DNA of 54,742 nt, from positions 1 to 54,742 of the forward strand of contig JAIBBE010000127.1 in the NCBI GenBank assembly GCA_019694835.1, given 5' to 3'. The stretch is from Fimbriimonadaceae bacterium. GTDB taxonomy: Bacteria > Armatimonadota > Fimbriimonadia > Fimbriimonadales > Fimbriimonadaceae. A program made the position numbers and the translations under genes. Of the stretch, positions 19,069 through 27,679 are shown in pieces; position 1 is the stretch's first letter; every line of letters begins with the position of its first letter. The notes beneath the pieces were generated by a model. That model made no database searches. It was not told where the DNA came from and saw nothing but the letters and a program-made list of their open reading frames with translations.

Positions 19069-19271
19069 AACGAGTCAAGCTTAAGGCAAGTTGCTAATAG
19101 AAGTCAAATAATTCATCTAAAAAACTTCCTCAAAATCATCAAGTGGTTGTGTTACGCATATAAAGTGATTATTTTCAATAAGATGCGGTACTGGTAAGTG
19201 CTTGTGTTACCGTGATATGATTGCATCATAGAATTCATCTCGTTGCTTGGAGTACCATCGAACAGGTCCCA
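19069..19271. promoter_or_regulatory. Divergent control region with a 15-bp direct repeat
   Basis: This AT-rich 203-bp spacer separates the PBP operon from the RelA/SpoT-ATPase pair. AAGTGGTTGTGTTAC (19141-19155) recurs as AAGTGCTTGTGTTAC (19196-19210), one mismatch, 55 bp apart, which is about five helical turns. OmpR-type winged helices commonly bind direct repeats, and the second gene of the pair ends in such a domain, so autoregulation is a reasonable inference. I cannot place a confident -10/-35 pair. Confidence 0.55.
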
Positions 19272-22200
19272 ATGTCGAGTTTTAACGCCGCGATCTCTTT
19301 CCCGGTGCTCCCGCGTTTTGTGGACTCCCGAATGAGAGCCCATGACGAGCGACTTGCCCGCCTTTTTCTTGCACTTGAGGATCCCGCACTTGCCGAAGCC
19401 GCCCGTGCCCACGCAATTCCCAAACTTGAAGTTAGTAGTCACGCTTCTCTCACCGAAGAGGCCGAAGTTATCCTCCAGGGATGGCGCCGGCTTCGTGCCC
19501 TCGATCATTCAGACAACGACGTTACCGCCCACCTCACCCGCAACGTATTACCTTCTTTAGCTGATCCCCGAGCCGCCATCTTGCTAGTAATGGAATCGCT
19601 CGACCAGCTTGACCCTTCTGGCGAAATTCGCCGTTTCACTCATGCCTGGCACTCCGCCCCAGGGGAGCCGCCGAATCATACCGGAGCAGATCTCCCACTC
19701 TGGAAAACGGATCTTTCCCATGCCGCAGGCTTCTCACGCGTGATCGCCGCTGCTACTGCCCGCCATTATGGAATGTGGTCGGAAAGAAATTGCTGCGAGA
19801 ACGCTGGCCTGCTCTATGAGCATCCCACCCGCCTTAAGGCGATCGCCGATCAATTGCGGCAGGATCGGGTGCTGTCCGAGGTGGAACGCCGCACAGAAGA
19901 ATTGCGGCAAATTTTAGGCACCCTCACGGCCAGTGTGGTATGGGAATGGCATCATGCAGCCTCGATAGATCGTAAGCTACGCGGTGTCTCTCCAAGCCAC
20001 TGGCCCACCCGCATCGCCGTTTGTGGCATGGTTACCGTAGTTTGTCCGGACGAGGCAGCTTGCTACCAAGCTTTATCATTGCTTCATCGCACCTTGCCCC
20101 ACCAGACGCTTGATATCCAGGACACCATCGGTCAACCAAGCCTCTCCGGTTATCAGGCTATTCATACGCTGGTGCGATTGGAGCAGCCCAATCAGAAGGA
20201 CTCTGACTCCGTCAGGGTGCGCATCGTGCCTCAGAGCGGCAACTCGTCCCGCTTTGATCCACTCACCTCCCGCCAATTAGAACGCATTCGTAAACTTATC
20301 AACGAGCGCAAGAAAAGCCGAATTCAGGTCTTCGCTTATGACGGCAGACCCTACCAACTCCCTGTTGGGTCAACGGTGCTTAACCTCGCGTTAGCCATCC
20401 ATAGCCAGGTTGCTGTCCATGCAAGATCCGCCCTAGTCAACAGGGAAAGGGTTCATGTCCTTTACCCGCTCAGCGAAGGTGATGTCGTTCGTATTGAGGT
20501 TGCTTCCCAGCCGGTTCCCCCACCGGACAACTGGGAACAATTAGTGCCCGCCGAGTCTGTCTCGAAACTCAAAGCACGTTTCCGGGCTGCGCTGTTGGCC
20601 CCCGAGCTCCTAGACCAGGGGCGCCTCCGCCTGCGCGCTGCTGTCGCTGCGGCGTCACACATGAACTTTGAGCGACTCGATGATCCGTCTTTCGACACTT
20701 TTCTCGAGGATGAGCTCGGACCGGTTTCCCAAAACTTTCCATCGGCTGGTATTGGGAATGTAGCAGCCTGTTTGCGTCGCTTTGCCACTGATATTGAGGA
20801 CGACGCCGACCGCGAGGTGCGGGCGGAGGTTATCTCCGCGCTTTCAAAACGCCTCACCCAAACCAAGCAATGCAGCTTCGAACTGCTGGATCTTCCAGTA
20901 GAGTTGGTTCCGAGGATCGAAAGGGTTCGACGTTGCGAACGCTGTTGCCCCGAGATTGGAACTCCTTTGACCGGGGTGCTCGATGATGATGGCACCCTCA
21001 TGATTCATCAGGCGAAACGGAAATGTGGGACTGGTGGTATCAGAATCGAATGGCAAAGCCGCTGGTCTCGCGGGCAGTATTTTCTGATCGAAACAACTAA
21101 CAGACCGGGGCTCGCCGCAGAGGTCTTAGCCGCCGCGGCTAATTCTGGGGTGGACTTGTTGGACGTCGCCGCGACACGCTTGGGACCAAATTGGGCAGTC
21201 ATTCGCATGCACATCAAGCCGATGCTTGCTCGCAAGATTGCTGAGGTCCGCGAGAGACTCCAATTGGTGAGTGGTGTGCTCCGCGTGATCCCTCCCAATC
21301 ATCCGATTGTTCCTCAGCTTGAGGCGAACCTACCAGGCCGAGAACAACGTAGAAGCCTCTTCCACGATTCCACTGTGTTTCTTGCCGGACCGGTTGTCGA
21401 AGACGATAACCGTTTCTACGGTCGCGAGCGGGAACTCAGCGAACTCCGCCAGTTCTACTCCCGGATTCGCAAACACGGTGTCTTGGTGTTCGTCAAAGGC
21501 CCCTATAAGACTGGCAAAAGTTCCCTCGTCCGGTGCTTTCGGCGCGAGTTGGATCGACCTGAGTTCACCTGCTCCGTTGTTGAACAGACGGCTCTATGTG
21601 AGCAATCGTGGTCCGACTTCCAGACTGAGTTGCAAGATCGTCTTCTACGGGAACTCCGAACGCTCAATCTGGCGCACTATGAAAAACTGCAGAAAGCTCC
21701 TTTGATCGACATAATCGCATCCTTCCATGCACGCCTTGGCCGCTACCTTGTACTGATTCTGGATGAGGCCGCTTTGCTGTTCCATGCCACGGACAGAAAT
21801 GGCCAGACGACCTCACTCATCAACTTTCTTTCTCACGTTGCGGCATTAAAGGGTGTCATGGTTGTACTGATTGGTCCCGAAGCCCCCATGATTGACCTTG
21901 CGGAGGCTAGTGCCTATCTCATACGAGCCGCTAACCAAGTCTCCTTGGATGCCCTTACGCCTGACGAAGTGCGTGGTCTTCTAGGCGCTCGTAAGTTGGC
22001 GCACATCGGCATCCACATCGACGTCGATAAAGACGTCGCCGAGGAGGCCCAGCGCGATACACGGGGAAATCCGTATTGGTGCACACTGCTTGCAGAGTCC
22101 TTCGTGAAGGACACCGGAAGCCGTACTACCCTACAGTTTGGCCTTTCCAACTACAAAACAGCATGGAGTCGTCTCATCGAGAACAGTTCTGCGTTCAACG

Positions 22201-22478
22201 ACCGCGTCCGCGATCCATATGTTGGATCCTCTTTAGAGGGAGTTTGCCCTTACTTCCTCGACCTGCTTGCCCCCTCCACCCGTGGTGTGAGTTCCGACGA
22301 GTTGTGGGACACAGCCATCGAACGTTGTCCGCGAATCACGGCGAGCCAGTTTGCATCTCTACTCGATCGCTTGCGGGCACGCGGTACCATCCGTTTAGAA
22401 GCTGGTCATTGGCGGATTGACTGCAAAGCCGTTGCGGAGCACTGGACAACTTTCCGTGGGAGGCGACGCCGTGGCTGA
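19272..22478 (+). CDS. RelA/SpoT-like (RSH) pseudoenzyme fused to a P-loop ATPase
   Basis: A 1,068-residue protein with the complete long-RSH order followed by an extra ATPase. About 20-170: helical region where RSH proteins have the HD hydrolase; no HD motif is present. About 165-215: the RSH linker (MWSERN...HPTRLKAIADQLRQDR). About 220-330: synthetase-like, keeping GYQAIHT, but the Asp of the usual D-x-x-A-x-R motif is Gly (VCGMVTVV) and the Glu of the EVQIRT motif is Arg (VRVRI), so it should not make (p)ppGpp. About 350-410: TGS (VFAYDG...PVGSTVLNLALAIH). About 553-585: Cys-rich domain. About 590-665: ACT. About 715-900: ATPase with Walker A GPYKTGKSS and Walker B LVLILDEA. The tail is helical, with a winged-helix look. 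ATG 19272 has AGG five bases upstream. It overlaps the next gene by 8 bp. Confidence 0.85.
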   Translation: MSSFNAAISFPVLPRFVDSRMRAHDERLARLFLALEDPALAEAARAHAIPKLEVSSHASLTEEAEVILQGWRRLRALDHSDNDVTAHLTRNVLPSLADPRAAILLVMESLDQLDPSGEIRRFTHAWHSAPGEPPNHTGADLPLWKTDLSHAAGFSRVIAAATARHYGMWSERNCCENAGLLYEHPTRLKAIADQLRQDRVLSEVERRTEELRQILGTLTASVVWEWHHAASIDRKLRGVSPSHWPTRIAVCGMVTVVCPDEAACYQALSLLHRTLPHQTLDIQDTIGQPSLSGYQAIHTLVRLEQPNQKDSDSVRVRIVPQSGNSSRFDPLTSRQLERIRKLINERKKSRIQVFAYDGRPYQLPVGSTVLNLALAIHSQVAVHARSALVNRERVHVLYPLSEGDVVRIEVASQPVPPPDNWEQLVPAESVSKLKARFRAALLAPELLDQGRLRLRAAVAAASHMNFERLDDPSFDTFLEDELGPVSQNFPSAGIGNVAACLRRFATDIEDDADREVRAEVISALSKRLTQTKQCSFELLDLPVELVPRIERVRRCERCCPEIGTPLTGVLDDDGTLMIHQAKRKCGTGGIRIEWQSRWSRGQYFLIETTNRPGLAAEVLAAAANSGVDLLDVAATRLGPNWAVIRMHIKPMLARKIAEVRERLQLVSGVLRVIPPNHPIVPQLEANLPGREQRRSLFHDSTVFLAGPVVEDDNRFYGRERELSELRQFYSRIRKHGVLVFVKGPYKTGKSSLVRCFRRELDRPEFTCSVVEQTALCEQSWSDFQTELQDRLLRELRTLNLAHYEKLQKAPLIDIIASFHARLGRYLVLILDEAALLFHATDRNGQTTSLINFLSHVAALKGVMVVLIGPEAPMIDLAEASAYLIRAANQVSLDALTPDEVRGLLGARKLAHIGIHIDVDKDVAEEAQRDTRGNPYWCTLLAESFVKDTGSRTTLQFGLSNYKTAWSRLIENSSAFNDRVRDPYVGSSLEGVCPYFLDLLAPSTRGVSSDELWDTAIERCPRITASQFASLLDRLRARGTIRLEAGHWRIDCKAVAEHWTTFRGRRRRG

Positions 22479-23829
22479 AACTAGTCCTACTCATCAGTTT
22501 TTCTGGCACAGCTACGACGTCAACGAGATCCGACAGCTCGCCTACAAAGGGCCCGTTGTGATCTGTGGTGGTCGTGGTGTTGGCAAAACTGCCGTTCGCA
22601 GCAAAATCCAAAAGGACATATGCGAAGCCGAGCACTGCGAACCACTTTTGATAGATGGGCGAAGCCGCCAAGCTGCACTCGAACAACTTAGGTCCCTCAA
22701 GGCTCGTCGTGAGCCGCCTGGTACTGCTGTTTTCATTGATGTTCTAGACACAATCGTCACCCCTACCTATGGGGACAGCCTCGACGACCTCGCCGCTTCC
22801 ATTCATGGTCTTGAGAAGCTATTTCGGTGGTTGGGAGACAAAACCAGCGGACTGAAGTTCTTGATCGCTACTTCTACCATCGATTTCAGGGGACCACGTG
22901 GTGATCGTGTCGCTGGATCGTCCTCATCCTTCGGCGTGAAGTACTTCGATATAGCTTCTCCCATCTTGCGGTCCTTCGTTCCATACAATCTTGATCCCTG
23001 GAGAGGCGATTGGAAAGCACGATGGTGCCAGTACTTTAGCGCCGCATTCGAAAAGCAACTAAAGAGTAAAAACGCCAGTTGGTGTAAATGTGTTCGTTCC
23101 CTTGCTGGCGGGCATCCAGCCCTTTTTGGCCCCGTTGTCGAGCGTCTACAGGAATTGATACATAGTGATCCGTCTACGTCCAAGTTCGACAAGTACGAAA
23201 TCAGTCTAATAGACACTAGTTCTGCCACGAACTCGGAAACGGAGGCCGAAATTCGCGATTACGTTGAAGAGGTGCTCGTCCGCTCCGGCATGGCCCCAAT
23301 CCGTCGATCCATCCGGCGCCTTCGCGAGTCCACCGATCCCGACGAGAGGCGCAGCTTCGAGCTACTCGTCAGAGTTGTCCAAAACGGCGGAGAGGACCGC
23401 ACCACTGGAGACGTCCCCGAGCGCGCCATCCTCATGGAGGAGGGGCTGCTTTATCGCCAAGTCAGTACCGACTCCGGGCATACGCCCAGAATCACGTGGA
23501 GTGTTCCGGGAGAGCTCATCCAAAACCAGATTCGACGGGAAGCTAATCTGCCTGTTGAGGAAGCAGTGGTGGTCCCTGAGACAAACTCCGAAGAAGGTGG
23601 CACGCTTGTGTGCGGTCAGACGCGCATTGAATTGAAAGGGAATCCTTGGAAGGTCTTGAGAAAGCTCGCCGAACATCGTGGCGAGTTTCTCCCCCTCGCT
23701 CAGCTAGGAGGCGACGCTAGGAATTCCATTCAGCGCCTCCGTGAAGAATTGCGAAAACACAGCTGTGACCATTTGATCGAGAATGAATATGGGCGCGGCT
23801 ACCGATTCATAACGCGACCAGCGAAGTAA
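22471..23829 (+). CDS. P-loop ATPase with C-terminal OmpR-type winged helix
   Basis: A 452-residue protein from GTG 22471, with GGGAGG seven bases upstream and the start inside the end of the RSH-ATPase gene, so translation is surely coupled. Residues 20-60 hold Walker A (VVICGGRGVGKTAV) and residues about 85-100 a Walker B-like strand (TAVFIDVLD). A STAND-type helical middle (ASP.., ALFGPVVERLQELI) follows. The last 75 residues match an OmpR/PhoB-type effector domain: an N-terminal beta strand pair, SIQRLREEL, and the signature GRGYRF. A DNA-binding ATPase translated with an RSH-ATPase suggests a two-protein sensor/regulator. It could be a transcription activator of the divergent PBP operon, or a conflict-type switch. 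Confidence 0.8.
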   Translation: MAETSPTHQFFWHSYDVNEIRQLAYKGPVVICGGRGVGKTAVRSKIQKDICEAEHCEPLLIDGRSRQAALEQLRSLKARREPPGTAVFIDVLDTIVTPTYGDSLDDLAASIHGLEKLFRWLGDKTSGLKFLIATSTIDFRGPRGDRVAGSSSSFGVKYFDIASPILRSFVPYNLDPWRGDWKARWCQYFSAAFEKQLKSKNASWCKCVRSLAGGHPALFGPVVERLQELIHSDPSTSKFDKYEISLIDTSSATNSETEAEIRDYVEEVLVRSGMAPIRRSIRRLRESTDPDERRSFELLVRVVQNGGEDRTTGDVPERAILMEEGLLYRQVSTDSGHTPRITWSVPGELIQNQIRREANLPVEEAVVVPETNSEEGGTLVCGQTRIELKGNPWKVLRKLAEHRGEFLPLAQLGGDARNSIQRLREELRKHSCDHLIENEYGRGYRFITRPAK

Positions 23830-23865
23830 CCCGAACAGGTTTCTCTTTGAGATTTCATCGTGCGG

Positions 23866-24581
23866 CTCGTACAACCCGGCGGCCCGACCACGAGGGATCC
23901 GTCGCCAGCAACTGCGCTAGTGCTTACTTTCAAAACGTAGCGTACTGTTGATGCACTGCAGGCATGATTCGGCGCAAGGCTGGCGTAGTCACCGCAAATG
24001 CAGTCGTGGTAGCCGCTGGTGTCGGAGGGGCGATTGACGTGTTTGTTACGGACCCTACACACGTCATCATCGACATGAACGGCTACTACGTTCCTCCGAC
24101 CGGCGGAGTCGGCGGCATCGGACCACAGGGTCCCACGGGACCTACTGGTCCACAGGGTAGCCCCGGACCTCCCGGGCCTCGGGGTGAAACCGGTCCCTCT
24201 GGACCGCAGGGGGTGCCCGGGGTTGCGGGGCCTACGGGTCCTGCGGGGTCAGGATCTGCGTGGGTGATTGAGGAGTTCTCCTATGATCCATTGATCCACG
24301 CCAACTACCGTTGCAGAACTGTGCAGTGTCCGGCCGGAAAGGTAGCTGTCGCTGGTATGTGCGGTGCCAAATCAACGGTGTTCAATGTAAATGGCGGTGT
24401 GAGTTCACCAGAAGATCCAAATGCCGACAAGTTGCCGTTCGTCGTGTCCTCGGTGCTAGACTCGCGCGATCCCACGAACAGGACGTGGCTATGCTGTGCA
24501 GGGATATTCACTGAGGGAGCATTTATGTTTGGAAGGCCTTCGCAGATTAGGATGGGTGCCGCCTGCGCACTGCCTCAGTGA
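23866..24581 (+). pseudogene. Collagen-like repeat protein, 5'-degraded
   Basis: The open part (23964-24581) begins with the end of a secreted beta-sandwich module ([23 protein letters not shown]). It continues with about fifteen Gly-X-Y triplets ([13 protein letters not shown]...) and ends in a Cys-containing C-terminal domain. Upstream, fragments of the same module appear in other frames with stop codons (GGPTTRDPS, TVDALQA), so the 5' half, including any signal peptide, is missing. The product would be cytoplasmic and probably non-functional. Confidence 0.65.
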
Positions 24582-24735
24582 ACAGCGGCATTTGCCAATG
24601 CGATATGCCGGAGATGAGGCCATCCGGGGTTGCTTTAGCTTCGGCCACTGCTCCCCTTTCGCATACTCAACTGTGCATTGGCTGGCTATCAATCAAGGCC
24701 AGCAAGCGAATGCGAGACGCAGCTATCGCGGCGCA

Positions 24736-24906
24736 GAAGGCCGACCGCCCGAATGGCTGCGTGCCGCCCCAGGCGCAACCCACCGACGACACCGACACCG
24801 CGGAACTGAAGCCCAGGGCGGTAAAGGCCGCACCGAAGAAAGCGAAGAAGCGCCAGATGAGCGCCGAGGGCAAGCTCGCCATCCAGGTGGGCGTGGCGCT
24901 ACGGCA
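24736..24906 (+). pseudogene. AT-hook small gene, remnant copy 5
   Basis: Codons for GRPPEWLRAA are followed by one extra base, then KKAKKRQMSAEGKLAIQVGVAL in a second frame. Similarity ends abruptly after the codons for VALR at 24906. Both the N-terminal helix and the C-terminal RIRQQ segment are missing. It lies 131 bp upstream of the integrase pair. The 154 bases before it (24582-24735) show no gene. Confidence 0.7.
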
Positions 24907-25037
24907 CCCGCGCTTTTGGTGTTGCAAGCGTTCAAGTTCGTTGGTGCGCAGGAACGCAAAATAAGCGGGGAGACTTGGGCCGAATCGCCTATGATAATGG
25001 CTCTTATCAAAGGGAGTCTGGGTTACCCTATATACCA

Positions 25038-25214
25038 ATGACCGCCGCCGCCCTCCAGCCCCGGCTCTTCTGCCCCTGCGGCCAGCCGCCCGCCGTTGCC
25101 GGCCTCTGCAGGCACTGCTATTTCGCCCGCTGGCGCTCGAAGCGGCGCTTCGGCGGCAACCGCGACCGGGCGCTCACGCGTGACGGCCAAAGCCCGGCGA
25201 GGGCCGCGGCGTGA
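25038..25214 (+). CDS. Small Cys-rich protein coupled to the integrase
   Basis: A 58-residue protein (MTAAALQPRLFCPCG...) with CPCG and CRHC separated by ten residues, which suggests a zinc ribbon, followed by a basic tail (RWRSKRRFGGNRDRA). Its TGA overlaps the integrase GTG start by four bases (GTGA), so the two are translated together. A DNA-binding accessory or directionality factor is a fair guess from position and charge; no family is certain. It begins 131 bp after AT-hook copy 5. Confidence 0.6.
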   Translation: MTAAALQPRLFCPCGQPPAVAGLCRHCYFARWRSKRRFGGNRDRALTRDGQSPARAAA

Positions 25215-26149
25215 GCGAACCCGCGCTCGCGCTCAGCCCCGTTCCGTCTCCCGAACCCGAACTTGTTTGGGCCCGGCTGAAAGCTCTCGTCCTCGACTCC
25301 GTCACGTCGCTGCATACCAAGCGCGCTTATCAGCACGCCTTGACGCAGTTTCAAGAATGGTACCGGCCCGCCGAACAGGGGCCATTTAGCAAGATGGCGG
25401 TACAGGCCTGGCGCGCCGAACTGGAACGGCAGGAACTTGCACCATCCTCGATCAACGTCCACCTGGCCGCGCTGCGGAAGCTGGCGGGCGAGGCGGCCGA
25501 CAACGGCCTACTGGCTCCAGAAGTGGCGGCAGGGATCGCGAAGGTGCGCGGCGCGAGACGGGAGGGTGTGAGAGCAGGGAACTGGCTCTCGCAAGATCAG
25601 GCCCAGCAGCTTTTGCTGTTGCCCGATCCGAAGACCCTCAAGGGCAAACGTGACCAAGCGCTGCTCGCGCTGCTGCTCGGCTGCGGGCTGCGTCGCGCGG
25701 AACTCGCCGCGCTGAGGGTCGAGGATGTCCAACAGCGCGATGGTCGCTGGGTGATTGTGGACCTGGAGGGGAAGGGAAAACGGGTGCGCTCGGTGCCCAT
25801 GCCGAACTGGGCAAAGGCCGCCATCGACCGCTGGACCGCGGCCGCCGGCATCGCTGCAGGCAATTTGATGCGGCCGGTGAGCAAGGCTGACAAACTCGCC
25901 GCCGGTGAGACCATGACCGCGCAGTCGGTGTTTGAGATCGTCGAGCGCTACAGCAATCGCTTGGGCGTCCGGGTGGCGCCACACGATCTGCGGCGCACGT
26001 TTGCAAAGCTGGCGCACCGCGGTCACGCGCCGCTGGAGCAGATCCAGCTATCGCTGGGGCATGCGTCAGTGCAGACGACGGAGCGGTATTTGGGGTTGGA
26101 GCAGGATCTGGTGGATGCGCCGTGTGATCACCTGGGGCTGCGGTTGTGA
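25211..26149 (+). CDS. Tyrosine recombinase (XerC/D-like integrase)
   Basis: A 312-residue site-specific recombinase. The N-terminal SAM-like core-binding domain spans about 20-110 (TKRAYQHALTQFQEW). The catalytic domain has all expected residues: Arg in GLRRAEL, Lys in GKGKRVR, HDLRR, LGHAS, and Tyr in TERYLG. It should cut and rejoin short att sites in integration, excision or dimer resolution. Start is GTG overlapping the Cys-rich gene. A second, broken copy lies at 42130-42620. Because it is complete and sits at the edge of the accessory region beside an AT-hook copy, it is the best candidate driver of cargo gain. Confidence 0.9.
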   Translation: MSEPALALSPVPSPEPELVWARLKALVLDSVTSLHTKRAYQHALTQFQEWYRPAEQGPFSKMAVQAWRAELERQELAPSSINVHLAALRKLAGEAADNGLLAPEVAAGIAKVRGARREGVRAGNWLSQDQAQQLLLLPDPKTLKGKRDQALLALLLGCGLRRAELAALRVEDVQQRDGRWVIVDLEGKGKRVRSVPMPNWAKAAIDRWTAAAGIAAGNLMRPVSKADKLAAGETMTAQSVFEIVERYSNRLGVRVAPHDLRRTFAKLAHRGHAPLEQIQLSLGHASVQTTERYLGLEQDLVDAPCDHLGLRL

Positions 26150-26514
26150 CTGATGCAGTCGGAGTGGAGGCAATTCACCTCGGAGGCACTGCATGTGGCT
26201 GAGTGCGTTATTTCCTCACAACTTTGTGACAACGGTCAGGTTATCGCGAAGTCCGCTTACATTATCGCGCCGCGCCATGATCTCTGGTAACTACGTTACG
26301 ATCCAGGTCTAGATCTCGCCTCAGAAACATGCGCGGCACCTGTAGTCGAAGCCGATTAAATTCCCCTTCGTCCGCTGTGTCTACCGTCTTATTCTCAGAG
26401 CTCGCGTTCTGTTCCTCTTCCTGTAATGATCACCTATGCCGTACAAAGGGTACCTGCACCATTGGCGAAGGCTGATCACCCCGTCCTTCGGGTCGCGATA
26501 GTCGTGGCACATTG
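26150..26514. other. Integrase downstream region with TTATCGCG pair
   Basis: There is no convincing gene in these 365 bp. TTATCGCG occurs twice (26241-26248 and 26262-26269), 21 bp apart in direct orientation, about 90 bp after the integrase stop. The arrangement, two 8-bp arms around a 13-bp spacer in the same orientation, could be a regulatory or recombination site. The rest is featureless. Confidence 0.35.
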
Positions 26515-27420
26515 CTAATGGTCGTCAGTGTCCAAGGCTCTTAGCTTACGCAACCCTCGCAAGCACGTCTCATCCCGTTGATTCAATTGGAGGGCCGCTT
26601 CAAACCGTTCCCGTGCCGGCCCAAACAATCCTAGCCGAAGATCGATATGTCCTAGTAATGCCAGTCCGGATGCTGGATCCATAGCAGCGTTCACAGTTTC
26701 GTCAAGCGTCCTACGCATTGTTTCGAGTTCAGATGGGAGTACCGAAAAACTGGCGTTGGAATAAGCAAGAAGACGATCAGCTCCAAGTGCCCATACGTGC
26801 CACACATAAGTCGTACCTGGATGAAGCGTCCCCGTTGGAACCGTAACTGGTGAGGCCGTCGTTCTTAAGCGGAAGATGACTGTGCCGTTGAGTTCTTCAA
26901 GTGCTATGCGATAGCTGAGTGCTCCATCCAACGGATCAAAGGACAGTGTCGCCGGTCCGCTTAGGACAGCCATCCCGTTGTTTGGGCGCAAGCGTCGTAC
27001 TCGATTCGGAGTACGTAAACGAACTGCTGCGGTAGTCCGAGCAGACGTATCGGCTATTGGTGCTGGCCGCGGAATCGGTGCCAACATCGGCAGTTGCCTA
27101 ATTGGACCGTTCGCTGATATGACACCCGCGGCGGTTATGGTCGCGCTAGCACCAGTCGAGATCTCAAGGCGCCTCCCAGAAAGCGTGATCAGCACGAGCG
27201 CTCCCGAGGCCACAGAAAGGCGTGATCCTGCCGGGATCCAATCAAGCCGTGTGATAGCCTGTGCCGTGGGGATCTGTGGATGGACGATGAGGGCCTTGCC
27301 CGAGATAGACTCCACAATCGCCACCATATCCTGGCAACACTCAGCTTCAGCTGCATACATGAGCGGTGGAATAGCAAGGAACAGTACGGCGACTATAGTG
27401 GCGAGGACCGCTTCGTTCAT
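26515..27420 (-). CDS. Secreted FecR-like protein
   Basis: A 301-residue exported protein from ATG 27420, with GGAG nine bases upstream and a clear signal peptide (VLATIVAVLFLAIPPLMYAAEA). Residues 45-115 resemble a FecR-type beta fold (WIPAGSRLSVASGALVLITLSG). Residues 160-235 look like a fibronectin-like beta domain (SYRIALEEL...TYVWHVWAL). The end is helical and TPR-like (LGLFGPARERFEAALQL). It follows the CHASE2 kinase gene after 259 bp on the same strand and is probably part of that signalling group. Periplasmic sensing is inference. Confidence 0.7.
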   Translation of the reverse strand: MNEAVLATIVAVLFLAIPPLMYAAEAECCQDMVAIVESISGKALIVHPQIPTAQAITRLDWIPAGSRLSVASGALVLITLSGRRLEISTGASATITAAGVISANGPIRQLPMLAPIPRPAPIADTSARTTAAVRLRTPNRVRRLRPNNGMAVLSGPATLSFDPLDGALSYRIALEELNGTVIFRLRTTASPVTVPTGTLHPGTTYVWHVWALGADRLLAYSNASFSVLPSELETMRRTLDETVNAAMDPASGLALLGHIDLRLGLFGPARERFEAALQLNQRDETCLRGLRKLRALDTDDH

Positions 27421-27679
27421 GTGCGAGTACTCCGGTTTGTTGCACCCTGCCTTCTGGGGACGAAAGTAGCACGCGGGCTCGGTCCAGCATACACCAACGC
27501 GCACCTCCGCAATAGCGGAGACCAACGTATACACGTTGGTTTGTGTTCACAAAAGCGCGTCGGTCGTGTGGTCACCTCACCAGGGTGAACCTCTTTTAGA
27601 AGCTGGCCTGGCATGAAAGCACGATACAACGTGCGCTCGATAGCTCCGACCTCATCGCATGGACTGTAAAGCGAAGCAC

